Assembly: GCA_047404135.1 (NCBI GenBank)
Contig: JBDOIT010000002.1
Span: forward strand, 310,001 to 374,000
Length of the DNA stretch: 64,000 bases
Source of the DNA: JAHZKS01 sp047404135
GTDB lineage: Bacteria; Pseudomonadota; Alphaproteobacteria; Rickettsiales; JABSSG01
Reading direction: 5' to 3'
The notes under the pieces are model-generated. The model saw only the letters and a program-made list of their open reading frames with translations, made no database searches and had not been told where the DNA came from. The translations under genes were made by a program, and so were the position numbers. Positions within the stretch are counted from its first letter, which is position 1, and each line of letters starts with the position of its first letter. Shown piece after piece: positions 1-8,640 of the stretch.

Positions 1-1839
1 TATTTTACTTTAGGGGTAGGCGAAACACACTCAGTAGGTGCGTTCAAATATTATGCAGTTGTAGGAGTGAGTGATAGAGTTTGTTCCAGAATAGGTGTAT
101 ATGGAGAAGACAGCCCTATTACTATAAGATATAAGAGTATATGTAATACCTCACAAAAAGCCCCGGGAATATGCTTAGTGCGTGAAAACAGAATAATATC
201 ATGGGCGTTTAGAGACTGCGTTAATAGTAATCAGTTCAAGGATGTGTTAAATAAAATAGACAAAGCTTATCCAGATCTTGATGCCATTCCAGATATTGAT
301 GAGTGTCTTAGATCTGCAGGAACTTTGGTGGATTGCTTCCCGTTCCCTTTACCGCCGTCCCCCCCACCCTTTTGCAAAGGAGACCTACCAATCATTTCAC
401 CACCACCTGTAGTAAACCCTATATGCAATAAAGATGCTTCAAATGCTGAAATCTGTAGCGCTCCAATATCAACACCCTCTAGCACTCACGATATTCCATG
501 TGCACGCGTTACATTTGATAACCCCATAGGCATTTCTTCTCCTCCTCAAAATATCACTAATAGGCTGATACCCAAATGCGGAGCAGGAGTCTCATCTCCA
601 TGCGTAAATTTCAATAGCTCATTAAGCAGCAGCGCACTGACAGATCTAGACCAAGCAGCACGAACTACAGTCGTGGGTTACAGTGAATTTGAAGCTATAT
701 ACACCCAAACAATGAATCATGAGGGAATTCCTATAACTAAAAAAACAAGATGGAACCCACATACAGAAAGGGACAGCATAAGCTTCTTTGGATACAATAT
801 GGCTGAATATCAAGATATCTGCTACAACTACTCAACAAATACGTTTGGACATGTCACCATGACTGATAATTATGGTACTGTTAGAAACTTTAGAACCTGC
901 AAAGACCCAGATGCTGTATCCTCATCTTATTGCATAGAGGAATCCTCTGATTCTGCTTCCGAAATATGCCAATCCGCACAGAGATATTGCTTCTCTAGAC
1001 CTAATATTGATAAGCCTGTTGTAGAATTTTGTAATGGCAAACAAAATACAAAAGATCAATACTGCATGAAAGTCACCTCCGGTGGTCAAACTTATATTTT
1101 CAATAAACAACAAAAAACACAAGCTTCTTTTAGAGCTATGGAAACAAACAACAACTATAACATTATCTCCTCTTCTGGTAGCAGCTCCACTCCCGGCACA
1201 GGATATTCAGCCCCTGCTGTAAGCAATATATGCGAAGCTTACTATGATAAAAACAATGCCCAATATTCTGCAAGTGGCAACTCCCCATGTCAGTATTATG
1301 GTGGCCTATACTACAAGTCCAATTCGTATATAAGTGGTGCAAATAAATTTTGCTTAACAGGCTATGTAGCAAATGCTCCTCAAGATATGGTTTGCACTGC
1401 TACATCTGATTCTTCGGACACAGTATCCTCAAGATCCATACCACCTAACAACATCGCATCTCCACTTAATGACCAGTGCTGTGATCCAAATCCCTCACCT
1501 ATGTCTTTCGGATGCACACGAGCTGCAGGATCTCCACCCCTAAGAGCAAAAAACCCTATAGAGCTGGGATTATGTGTTGATATCATGCCCTATGATTTTG
1601 AAGATTGTAGTAGCTTAAGCGACGATGCCACAGCAGAAGATCCCTCTGCGAATGGCTCAGAAACACAAGCTCTCATTGGCAGATGCAGAGCTTACCAAGA
1701 TTCTTGTATCCAAGTGAACAACGCAAATAATGAGTATGTAAATGCAGACTCCTGTAACAAAAATTATATAGATTGTGCGGCTGGGAGATCCCCTTCCAGA
1801 GGGAGTGCAGAAATCTGCAAATTCTTTAAGATACAATAG
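1..1839 (+). CDS. Cysteine-rich exported-looking protein of unknown function (5' end outside window)
   Basis: The frame is open from the first base, so the start lies upstream; the GTG at 67 is only an internal candidate. I do not recognise the family. The visible 612 residues hold about 33 cysteines, spaced singly along the whole length, with a proline-rich stretch (FPLPPSPPPF) near residue 115 and many Ser, Thr, Asn and Tyr residues. No membrane segment is visible in this part and the protein ends in a hydrophilic tail. Such a pattern suggests a secreted or periplasmic protein held by disulfide bonds, which is inference. DsbB is encoded at 34.8 kb and a parvulin chaperone follows immediately on the other strand. 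Cys-rich N-terminal extensions of rickettsial VirB6-type proteins are one possible analogy, but no VirB6 membrane domain is present here. Confidence 0.75.
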   Translation, partial: YFTLGVGETHSVGAFKYYAVVGVSDRVCSRIGVYGEDSPITIRYKSICNTSQKAPGICLVRENRIISWAFRDCVNSNQFKDVLNKIDKAYPDLDAIPDIDECLRSAGTLVDCFPFPLPPSPPPFCKGDLPIISPPPVVNPICNKDASNAEICSAPISTPSSTHDIPCARVTFDNPIGISSPPQNITNRLIPKCGAGVSSPCVNFNSSLSSSALTDLDQAARTTVVGYSEFEAIYTQTMNHEGIPITKKTRWNPHTERDSISFFGYNMAEYQDICYNYSTNTFGHVTMTDNYGTVRNFRTCKDPDAVSSSYCIEESSDSASEICQSAQRYCFSRPNIDKPVVEFCNGKQNTKDQYCMKVTSGGQTYIFNKQQKTQASFRAMETNNNYNIISSSGSSSTPGTGYSAPAVSNICEAYYDKNNAQYSASGNSPCQYYGGLYYKSNSYISGANKFCLTGYVANAPQDMVCTATSDSSDTVSSRSIPPNNIASPLNDQCCDPNPSPMSFGCTRAAGSPPLRAKNPIELGLCVDIMPYDFEDCSSLSDDATAEDPSANGSETQALIGRCRAYQDSCIQVNNANNEYVNADSCNKNYIDCAAGRSPSRGSAEICKFFKIQ

Positions 1840-1895
1840 AAAAAAGCAACTACCACAAAGAAACAGGCGTTAGCCTTGGTCACGCACAGTTAAAC

Positions 1896-2708
1896 CTACA
1901 GAATTTCTATAGCAGCTTTATGAATAATTTTCTGTTGTTGCTTCTGCTGGATTTTACTCATCACAATATTTTCAATCTCTTTCTTTGCTTGATCAAAAGT
2001 TGGAATCTTTCTAGGCTTAATTTCTGTCACCTTAATAATATGCCATCCAAATTGGCTTTTTACAGGCTCCGAAATTTCTCCTTTCTTCAAGCTATATGCT
2101 CGTGATTCAAACTCAGGAACAGTTTGACCTCGAGAGATAAGTCCTATGACTCCACCATTTGACTTTGATCCATCTAAAGAATTTTCTTTAGCCGCTTGAT
2201 CGAATGTTATCTGTTTGCTTCTGATTTTATTATAAAGATCCTGACCTACAGCCTCAGAAGAGACAAGTATATGACTTACATTTCTTTCATCATTACCCTT
2301 TAGTGCTTTCACAACATTATTATACTCAGATTTAAGAGCTGATTTTGTAATCAATCTTTTTGCAAAATGATTCAAGAATAACTGTGCCTCTACCTGCTCT
2401 TTTGCGATTTTAAGCTGCTGACGATACACATCACTTTTACTCATGCTAGATTGGTTTGCATAATCTGCAAGCACTCTTTGTGTAACATATTGCTGAACAA
2501 CTTGCTCTCTAACTGTTTTATCAAGATCATCTAAGTCTTTTTTATTGTTTGGCAAGGATCCATTCATAACGGATTTAATCGCTAATTCGACTTCTGATTT
2601 ATATACTGTTTTACCATTATATTTTGCAATCACTCTGTCCTCTGCAAAGGATGGGTTCATCAAAATGGAAAAAGAGACTAAAGCTATAGCAATTTTCAAA
2701 ATTTTCAT
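1896..2708 (-). CDS. plp: Parvulin-like peptidyl-prolyl cis-trans isomerase (PpiC/SurA type)
   Basis: The 270-residue protein starts with a signal peptide (basic MKILK, hydrophobic core, cleavage probably after SFA at residues 21-23). A helical chaperone-like region follows, and a parvulin domain starts near residue 143 (NVSHILVS) and contains GGVIGLISRGQTVPEFE and FGWHIIKV, the family hallmarks. It should assist folding of exported proteins in the periplasm. It is divergent from secA across a 108-bp AT-rich spacer; the same parvulin-secA pairing is known in Rickettsia, where the gene is called plp. The start is supported by the signal peptide. Confident family call; client proteins unknown. 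Confidence 0.9.
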   Translation of the reverse strand: MKILKIAIALVSFSILMNPSFAEDRVIAKYNGKTVYKSEVELAIKSVMNGSLPNNKKDLDDLDKTVREQVVQQYVTQRVLADYANQSSMSKSDVYRQQLKIAKEQVEAQLFLNHFAKRLITKSALKSEYNNVVKALKGNDERNVSHILVSSEAVGQDLYNKIRSKQITFDQAAKENSLDGSKSNGGVIGLISRGQTVPEFESRAYSLKKGEISEPVKSQFGWHIIKVTEIKPRKIPTFDQAKKEIENIVMSKIQQKQQQKIIHKAAIEIL

Positions 2709-2816
2709 ATATTCTACCTTCTGCTTTTTATTTTAATTTAATCTAATTGAAACATAACGTGTTAAGTGTCAACTACACTATATTTAAAATATAAAAAACT
2801 CAAGCTTAATATCTGA

Positions 2817-5534
2817 ATGATAAAAACCTTATTAACAAAAATCTTTGGTACAGCAAACGATAGAACCATTAATTCTTTTGAATCTATTGTTAATAAAATT
2901 AATTCTCTAGAAGAGAAATACTCACCATTAGGTGATAAAGATCTAGCAAAGCAGACAGATCTATTCAAAGCGCAACTTTCTGAAGGAAAAACTTTAGATG
3001 AATTGTTGCCAGATGCATTCGCCGTTGTAAGGGAGGCAGCAAAAAGAACGTTATCCGAGCGCCATTATGATGTGCAGCTAATAGGAGGTCTTGCTCTGCA
3101 TAAAGGCATGATAGCAGAGATGAAAACTGGTGAAGGTAAAACATTGGTTTCAACATTACCTGCTTACCTCAATGCCCTTTCTGGGAAAGGAGTGCATATC
3201 GTCACAGTAAATGACTATCTAGCACAAAGAGACGTGGAATGGGTAGGGCGTATTTTTAGATTCTTAGGATTAACAACTGGGTGCATAACGCATGAATCAA
3301 CGGATGAACAAAGAAAGGAATCATATAATGCTGATATTACCTACTCCACCAATAATGAGTTAGGTTTTGACTATTTACGTGACAATATGCGTTACTCAAC
3401 TGAGCATATCACGCAACGGCCTTTTAATTTTGCTATAATTGATGAAGTTGACTCAATCCTGATAGATGAAGCTAGAACCCCTCTAGTTATATCTGGACCT
3501 TCGGAAGATAAATCAGAATTATACGATGTCGTAGATGCACTAGTTGCCAGGATATCTAAAGAGCATTTTGAAATTGATGAGAAAGCAAAGAATGCAACCC
3601 TTACGGACCCAGGCGTCTACTATGTACAAGAATTATGCGAAAAAGCGAATCTGATCAATAAAGGCTCTAGTTTGTTTGATATAGAAAATGTCGATGTACT
3701 ACACCATACAAACCAAGCTTTAAAAGCTAATCACCTCTTCAAAAAAGATGTGGATTATTTAGTGCGTGACAACCAAGTTCTTATCATTGATGAATTCACT
3801 GGACGTGTAATGGAAGGCAGAAGATTCTCCGAAGGGCTTCACCAGGCTCTCGAAGCAAAAGAAAATGTTATGGTACAAAATGAAAACCAAACATTAGCAT
3901 CTGTCACTTTCCAAAATTACTTCAGGCTATATCCAAAACTATCTGGAATGACAGGAACAGGCGCAACAGAAGCAAATGAATTTGAAGATATCTATAACTT
4001 AAAAGTGCTCGCTATACCTACAAAAGAAATCGTGCAAAGGATAGATGAAGATGATTTAATTTATAGAACCGCAAAAGAAAAATACAAAGCAATCGGTGAA
4101 GAGATAAAAAAGGCATATAAGAATAAACAACCTGTATTAGTTGGCACAGTAAGCATAGAAAAATCTGAATATATCTCTTCTATGCTTAAAAAAATGAAGA
4201 TACCTCACAATCTTCTCAATGCTAAACATCATGAAAAGGAAGCCCTAATGATAGCGCAAGCTGGTAAACCAGGAGCTATTACAATTGCTACTAATATGGC
4301 AGGTAGAGGTACGGATATTAAACTGGGGGGGAACCCAACAATGTTGGCTTTAGAGAAATTCAAAGACCCATGCAACCCAAAATTCAAACAAGAACTTGAG
4401 AAGTTCAACAAAAAAGTTAAAGAAGATAAAAAAACATCCCTTGATGCTGGCGGGTTACTGGTTGTTTGCACTGAAAGACACGAAAGCAGAAGAATAGATA
4501 ATCAGCTTAGAGGCCGCTCTGGAAGAATGGGTGATCCAGGAAGAACCCTCTTTTTCCTTTCTCTAGAGGACGACCTAATGAGGATTTTTGCCTCAGAAAA
4601 AATGTCTAGCATGCTAAAAAGACTTGGGCTAGAAGAAGGAGAAGCAATTGTGCATCCTATCATCAGCAGAACCATAGAAAAAGCTCAGCTAAAAGTCGAA
4701 GGAAGAAACTATGAAATCAGAAAAAATCTACTAAAATTTGATGATGTCATGAATGACCAACGTAAGGTAATTTATGAGCAACGGTTTGAAATCATTTCCG
4801 ATGAGAGTGTGCACGATACAGCTGTAGATCTGTACCAAGAAATGCATCAAGAAATCGTTGATGAATACATGCCCTCAAACAAATTAAAAGAGGAGTGGTC
4901 TATAGAAAGCCTAGAAAAAAGACTATTCTCCATATATAACACGAGCTTTGATATCAATAAGGTTATCGATCAAGATGGTACAGGAAATGAGGAGGCTAAA
5001 AACCATCTTGATAAGCAAGTAGAGATCAAACTCAAAAGCAAGAGAAAATCTTTTGGAGACAAGCTATTCTTTGCAGCAGAACAACGCGTCCTTCTAATTA
5101 CCATAGACCAGCTCTGGAAAGATCATTTGCTCTCGTTAGACCATCTAAGAAGCGGTATTTATCTACGTGCTTTTGGACAGAAAGACCCGTTAAATGAATA
5201 TAAGAGAGAAGCATTTGAATATTTCTCGGATATGCTAACTCGTATTAAAGAGATGTATATAACGCGAATTTTCCGTATGGAGATTGATGAGGACCAGGAG
5301 CATGAGGTTCTATCTAGTGAATTCGAACCTCACACAACAATGAATGAGTCGAGAAATGACCCTGCACTGGCAAGCAACCGAGAAGAATCTCAAATTGGCA
5401 CCCTCACAAATACTGTACCCCCTGAAGATAGAGATCCAAAAAACCCAGACACATGGGGTAAGGTTGGTAGAAATGAGACATGTCCGTGCAATTCTGGTAA
5501 AAAATACAAACATTGCCACGGAAAGTTGAGCTAA
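2817..5534 (+). CDS. secA: Protein translocase ATPase SecA
   Basis: SecA drives preprotein translocation through SecYEG at the inner membrane. At 905 residues it has the usual length. Visible features are the Walker A motif KTGEGKT near residue 102, the DEVDSILIDEARTPL helicase motif near 209, a second nucleotide-binding fold with NMAGRGTDIKLGG and GRSGRMGDPG, and the C-terminal zinc-binding CPCNSGKKYKHCHG tail that contacts SecB and lipids. SecB is encoded at 51.7 kb, so the post-translational Sec route appears complete apart from the channel. A small lipoprotein gene follows after 60 bp. Confidence 0.98.
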   Translation: MIKTLLTKIFGTANDRTINSFESIVNKINSLEEKYSPLGDKDLAKQTDLFKAQLSEGKTLDELLPDAFAVVREAAKRTLSERHYDVQLIGGLALHKGMIAEMKTGEGKTLVSTLPAYLNALSGKGVHIVTVNDYLAQRDVEWVGRIFRFLGLTTGCITHESTDEQRKESYNADITYSTNNELGFDYLRDNMRYSTEHITQRPFNFAIIDEVDSILIDEARTPLVISGPSEDKSELYDVVDALVARISKEHFEIDEKAKNATLTDPGVYYVQELCEKANLINKGSSLFDIENVDVLHHTNQALKANHLFKKDVDYLVRDNQVLIIDEFTGRVMEGRRFSEGLHQALEAKENVMVQNENQTLASVTFQNYFRLYPKLSGMTGTGATEANEFEDIYNLKVLAIPTKEIVQRIDEDDLIYRTAKEKYKAIGEEIKKAYKNKQPVLVGTVSIEKSEYISSMLKKMKIPHNLLNAKHHEKEALMIAQAGKPGAITIATNMAGRGTDIKLGGNPTMLALEKFKDPCNPKFKQELEKFNKKVKEDKKTSLDAGGLLVVCTERHESRRIDNQLRGRSGRMGDPGRTLFFLSLEDDLMRIFASEKMSSMLKRLGLEEGEAIVHPIISRTIEKAQLKVEGRNYEIRKNLLKFDDVMNDQRKVIYEQRFEIISDESVHDTAVDLYQEMHQEIVDEYMPSNKLKEEWSIESLEKRLFSIYNTSFDINKVIDQDGTGNEEAKNHLDKQVEIKLKSKRKSFGDKLFFAAEQRVLLITIDQLWKDHLLSLDHLRSGIYLRAFGQKDPLNEYKREAFEYFSDMLTRIKEMYITRIFRMEIDEDQEHEVLSSEFEPHTTMNESRNDPALASNREESQIGTLTNTVPPEDRDPKNPDTWGKVGRNETCPCNSGKKYKHCHGKLS

Positions 5535-5594
5535 AATGTTCATCTATATCTCAACTCATGGTACAATGAACCCGTGTTTTATGCCTTGGTGGAT

Positions 5595-5744
5595 ATGAAA
5601 ATATTATCATTTTTTTCTATAATAACATTACTGCTTTTGTCTTCTTGCGCCACAAAGCCTCGTGTTGTAAAAAGCCCTTGTGTCTCAATGAATCCAGGTG
5701 ACCCCTGTATCAGGAGAGAGATAAATGACTGGCTGTCCTTCTAG
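5595..5744 (+). CDS. Small lipoprotein, 49 aa
   Basis: This short frame begins ATG AAA ATA after a GGTGG Shine-Dalgarno-like stretch. The product has a hydrophobic signal followed by a lipobox, LLSSC, with the lipidated cysteine at residue 18, then a short Cys/Pro-rich tail ending INDWLSF. The mature chain would be only about 32 residues with two further cysteines. It is similar in size and layout to the tiny lipoproteins annotated DUF2706 in Rickettsia, but I could not verify that family. Function unknown; it probably sits on the periplasmic face of a membrane. It may be co-transcribed with secA. Confidence 0.65.
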   Translation: MKILSFFSIITLLLLSSCATKPRVVKSPCVSMNPGDPCIRREINDWLSF

Positions 5745-5802
5745 TTGACGCGCGTTCTCCATTAATCTATCTTCGTCTGCCAGTATTCAATACTAATCCT
5801 TA

Positions 5803-5967
5803 ATGAGGCATAAATGTATACAAGATAAACATAAAGCGAAGATTGCTATGACCCCCAACTCAAGTAGTCCGGCATACAAAGTACTCTACTATGAAAACAT
5901 GCAATCCTCACCTAGGATTGATTACCCGCCTCCTAACCTCTTAGGGTTGTTGTCTCAATTCATCTAA
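5803..5967 (+). CDS. Possible small protein, 54 aa
   Basis: An open frame ATG AGG CAT to TAA with protein-like composition, including AYKVLYYENMQSS and DYPPPNLLGLLSQF. A second ATG at 5848 would give 39 residues. No convincing ribosome-binding site is seen upstream of either start and I recognise no family. It lies between the small lipoprotein gene and the end of a minus-strand gene. It could be a true small protein, the tail of a decayed gene, or chance. Confidence 0.3.
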   Translation: MRHKCIQDKHKAKIAMTPNSSSPAYKVLYYENMQSSPRIDYPPPNLLGLLSQFI

Positions 5968-5981
5968 ATGTTATAATATCT

Positions 5982-6518
5982 CTACCATCTATCCCTACTG
6001 GAACCCTTAGCAGGTCTGCCCTGTAACTTGCTTACAGCTTTTCCTGCCATCTTCCTGACGCTACCTGCAAATCTGTCTGCTCTAATTTTTATTTTAATCG
6101 TCTCTGCAAGCAATGCAGCCTTTCCTTTGCCGATGTGGTGAGATGCAGTTTCAAATGCATCTCCTAATCTTTTCAACACCGTAGCAAAACCTGCTTTTAT
6201 TATTGCGACAGTATCTTTAGCGCCCCCCTTCAGAGCTTTCCAGATCTTAGAGGATTGTTCAACAACAGACGTATAGAGCTCTAATGTCTTTTCTTTTACT
6301 CTCTCAGGTAAATCTTTAAAAAAAGCCTTTGTACCATCTATAGCGGACATTAGCCCCTTTCTAATACTAGTCACCATAGCTTGGAACTCAGCGTTCACCC
6401 TTAATAAAGCTTGCCCTGAAGTATTTGTTATATTCTGAATCAACTCATTAACTAGGCTCTTACGTACTCCATACTCTGATACACAGTCATGCGCTTCTTG
6501 AACACTTTTACCTACCAC
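5982..6518 (-). CDS. Hypothetical basic helical protein, 178 aa
   Basis: Not recognised. The product is predicted helical and amphipathic throughout, with alternating hydrophobic and Lys/Arg residues and a strongly basic C-terminus (RPAKGSSRDRW). One cysteine is near the N-terminus. There is no signal peptide and no long membrane helix, though segments such as DTVAIIKAGFATVLKRLGDAF could lie on a membrane surface. It is alone on the minus strand upstream of rnpB. It may be lineage-specific; a role as a host-directed effector is possible but unsupported. Confidence 0.6.
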   Translation of the reverse strand: MVGKSVQEAHDCVSEYGVRKSLVNELIQNITNTSGQALLRVNAEFQAMVTSIRKGLMSAIDGTKAFFKDLPERVKEKTLELYTSVVEQSSKIWKALKGGAKDTVAIIKAGFATVLKRLGDAFETASHHIGKGKAALLAETIKIKIRADRFAGSVRKMAGKAVSKLQGRPAKGSSRDRW

Positions 6519-6612
6519 ACCAATTACCTTGTTTTGTTACTTTATGTAGATTATCCCCTTAAAAGGTTAAAATTTTATTAACGAATCTTTATCCTAATTA
6601 TTCTGATAATAT

Positions 6613-6641
6613 TTGCCACAAAAGCAAAAGCATGGTATATC
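6613..6641 (+). promoter_or_regulatory. Promoter of rnpB
   Basis: TTGCCA at 6613-6618 and TATATC at 6636-6641 are separated by 17 bp and match the sigma-70 consensus at 4 of 6 and 5 of 6 positions. A start about 7-11 bases downstream would coincide with the 5' end of the RNase P RNA P1 helix. Confidence 0.55.
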
Positions 6642-6652
6642 TTTCCACTATA

Positions 6653-7025
6653 AGGCGTTTGGCATTTGGGCTATCGCTTGACTTCGGTTAAGAGGAAAGT
6701 CCGGACTCCACAGGATAATAGTACTGGGTAACGCCCAGCTGGGGAAACCCAAGGGAAAGTGCAGCAGAGAGTAGACATCCTTCTTCGGAAGGTTAAGGTG
6801 AAAGGGTGCGGTAAGAGCGCACCGCGTTTTAGGTGACTAAAACGGCATGGTAAACCCTACTAGGAGCAAGGCTAAATAGGGACGAGATTCTCAATAGAGA
6901 GCATAATTCCAAATGTTTTCGTCCGGGTAAGCTGCTCAAGATTGTTAGTAATAGCAATCGTAGATGAATGATAGCCATAGTCTTTAGACTATACAGAATC
7001 CGGCTTATAAAATACCAAACGCTTT
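6653..7025 (+). ncRNA. rnpB: RNase P RNA, bacterial type A
   Basis: This is the catalytic RNA that removes 5' leaders from pre-tRNAs. The universally conserved core is present: GAGGAAAGTCCGGACTCC near 6691, AGGGAAAGTGCAGCAGAGAG near 6752, GGTAAACCCTA near 6848, and AGATGAATGATAGCC with ACAGAATCCGGCTTAT at the 3' end. The ends are set by helix P1: AGGCGTTTGG at 6653-6662 pairs with CCAAACGCTT near 7016-7024, with one G-U pair. The length of about 373 nt is normal. A promoter lies just upstream; no strong terminator hairpin follows, only a T-rich run at 7023-7037. Confidence 0.95.
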
Positions 7026-7053
7026 ATTTTCTTTTTATCTGCGATAAAATCAA

Positions 7054-7313
7054 TATGTCTGAAGGGTCTCGGAATATTTAAAGAGATCAATTCTATTGAG
7101 AAAGATTATGAAACCACTGAATCCAAAAAAAACCTTATTGCATCAAGAGCAGAAGAAGCAGGAGATAGCCTGATAAATTCAAATATAATAACCGCAGAAG
7201 AGTACGCAGAGCTCAAAGCCAACCTAACTATATCTCTAAAAAGCGAAAAATCTAATCAGTGTTGTTTCATGAAACAGCAAAATAATATCCTAGCCTATAA
7301 AGAATACGAGTGA
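7054..7313 (+). pseudogene. Small frameshifted open frame, unknown
   Basis: ATG at 7054 opens a frame that stops after eight codons (MSEGSRNI). The +1 frame then continues with protein-like composition (KEINSIEKDYETTESKK, AEEAGDSLINSNIITAEEYA) to TGA at 7311-7313 but has no start of its own. One indel near 7078 would join them into about 85 residues. This suggests a recently broken small gene. It occupies most of the 334-bp space between rnpB and the next gene. Family not recognised. Confidence 0.3.
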
Positions 7314-7359
7314 CTTAGTCGGGTTAGCACAAAAAAAATGATGAACTCTAGATTTACTT

Positions 7360-7920
7360 CTAGCGACTATTAGGGCGAATATTTCTTTGCGTTTCCTTGG
7401 AAGAAAAGCTGCCGTCTTTGTGTGCCCTCTTCTTTTTTTTCCCGGCATCCACAGGTTCATCCGTATATTCTGTTGCTGATTTTCCTTTCTCTAGCATAAA
7501 ATAGTCCATAGATTCTTTGACCTCTTCTATACCCTTAGGCTTCCTGACCTCTTCCTCAGGTCCAGCTTTTGCCATACCTAGCGCCAGAAAAAGTGGCAGC
7601 ATCTTAGCTATATTTTTTGCTTCCTCATTACTCAAAGGCTCAGGAAGGGGCTCAGGCGCGCCCGTTTTCTTCGCAATTTTCTCAGATTTTTCTAAGATTC
7701 TACCAATCTTAGGGTCATCTAGATCCATACTCGATAACTCCATCTCAGTTTCTTCTGTTATAGTAGGAAGGCCTTGCACTTTAGGAACTTTAGGCTTCTT
7801 GGGTTTTACGTGATTCATTTTTTTTGCTTTACGCTTGAATCCAAAGACCCCAGCTAATCGAGAAAACATAGATGTAATCTTACTCCAAAATTCTAGAAAA
7901 ATATTTTTAAAACCAAACAT
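7360..7920 (-). CDS. Hypothetical Lys/Glu-rich protein, 186 aa
   Basis: Not recognised. The N-terminal 30 residues form an amphipathic aromatic helix (FGFKNIFLEFWSKITSMFSR) that could associate with a membrane. Next come a Lys/Pro-rich linker (KPKKPKVPKVQG), an acidic segment, a short hydrophobic helix near residue 107 (AKMLPLFLALGMAKAG) and a highly charged tail. Much of it looks disordered. Low complexity, isolation and nearby remnants with a similar LPTI motif suggest a fast-evolving lineage-specific gene, possibly an effector or structural protein; this is inference. Confidence 0.6.
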   Translation of the reverse strand: MFGFKNIFLEFWSKITSMFSRLAGVFGFKRKAKKMNHVKPKKPKVPKVQGLPTITEETEMELSSMDLDDPKIGRILEKSEKIAKKTGAPEPLPEPLSNEEAKNIAKMLPLFLALGMAKAGPEEEVRKPKGIEEVKESMDYFMLEKGKSATEYTDEPVDAGKKKKRAHKDGSFSSKETQRNIRPNSR

Positions 7921-7966
7921 CGTACTACCTACTCTTTACTTTACTATCATCTTTTTTCTGGGGAGT

Positions 7967-8089
7967 TTAATCTGGCCCTTTCTGGCTCTCATCCACCTCC
8001 TGAATTGTAGGTAGGTTTGGAGCGCCCCCCCTTTCTTACCACCTGGATGAATCCCAATCCCCTTCCTGGTCTTTTTCTACTGAATCCTT
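7967..8089 (-). pseudogene. Remnant resembling part of the neighbouring Lys/Glu-rich gene
   Basis: In one minus-strand frame the sequence reads KDSVEKDQEGDWDSSRW, a stop, then ERGGAPNLPTIQEVDESQ and a final stop. The segment GAPNLPTIQEVDE recalls VQGLPTITEETEME of the intact gene just downstream on the same strand, so it may be its former N- or C-terminal neighbour or a decayed duplicate. No start codon is present. Confidence 0.3.
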
Positions 8090-8189
8090 CTAAAAGTGCC
8101 AAAACAATATCTTACTAATTATTGTAAGAATAATTATCCCATTTTAAAGTTAACAAAAAGTTAACTGAGGTTAAGAAGGTTGCGCAGCA

Positions 8190-8512
8190 ACGCCGCTTTG
8201 ACTCACGACGGTGCCCATTTAGGCTATCTTGGGTTTTAGTATATGATGTAAATAAAAACGGACCATTAGGTCATTCAAGTGAATTAGTGTTAACTAAGTA
8301 ATCAAAGGATGCAAAGACAGATTTTGAAGCTTTAATATAAAATTTTTGATATAGAAGATCGACATCACAATGGCATTAGTGAGAAAAACGAAGTTGTTAG
8401 TTTATCTTAAACAGGACTACAGTGCATCGACTTTAATACTAAGCCTGAGACGGAGTGGGAAAAAGAGCAAGGTATCTTAGATACTATGCAAGTTGAATGG
8501 AAAATGGCGTAA
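8190..8512 (+). pseudogene. Decayed protein gene, family unknown
   Basis: The 720 bp between 7920 and serS lack an intact gene. Reading the plus strand gives protein-like pieces broken by stops and frame changes: VNKNGPLGHSSELVLTK, SKDAKTDFEALI, FDIEDRHHNGISEKN and, in the same frame after one TAA, FNTKPETEWEKEQGILDTMQ, ending at TAA 8510-8512. The pieces are in order and on one strand, as expected of one mutated gene. Family not identified. From 8513 to 8640 I see nothing but AT-rich spacer. Confidence 0.4.
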
Positions 8513-8640
8513 CTACCGCTTATGACTTGCTTCTATTTGCTGATATTTAGGGATTTCAGAAAACTAAAGAACGGTAGGTTTAGTATGTAAAGTTGGCATT
8601 GTTGCACAGCCCTATCAAAGCAGGTAAACAAAAATGAGAG

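Noticed and set aside
1..1839. VirB6-family type IV secretion protein
   Set aside because: Cys-rich regions occur in rickettsial VirB6 proteins, but no hydrophobic VirB6 core is visible and the neighbours are not vir genes.
8590..8620. GGCATTGTTGCACAGCC, resembling an insertion-sequence end
   Set aside because: No matching inverted copy and no transposase remnant nearby; the similarity to IS terminal repeats is too short.
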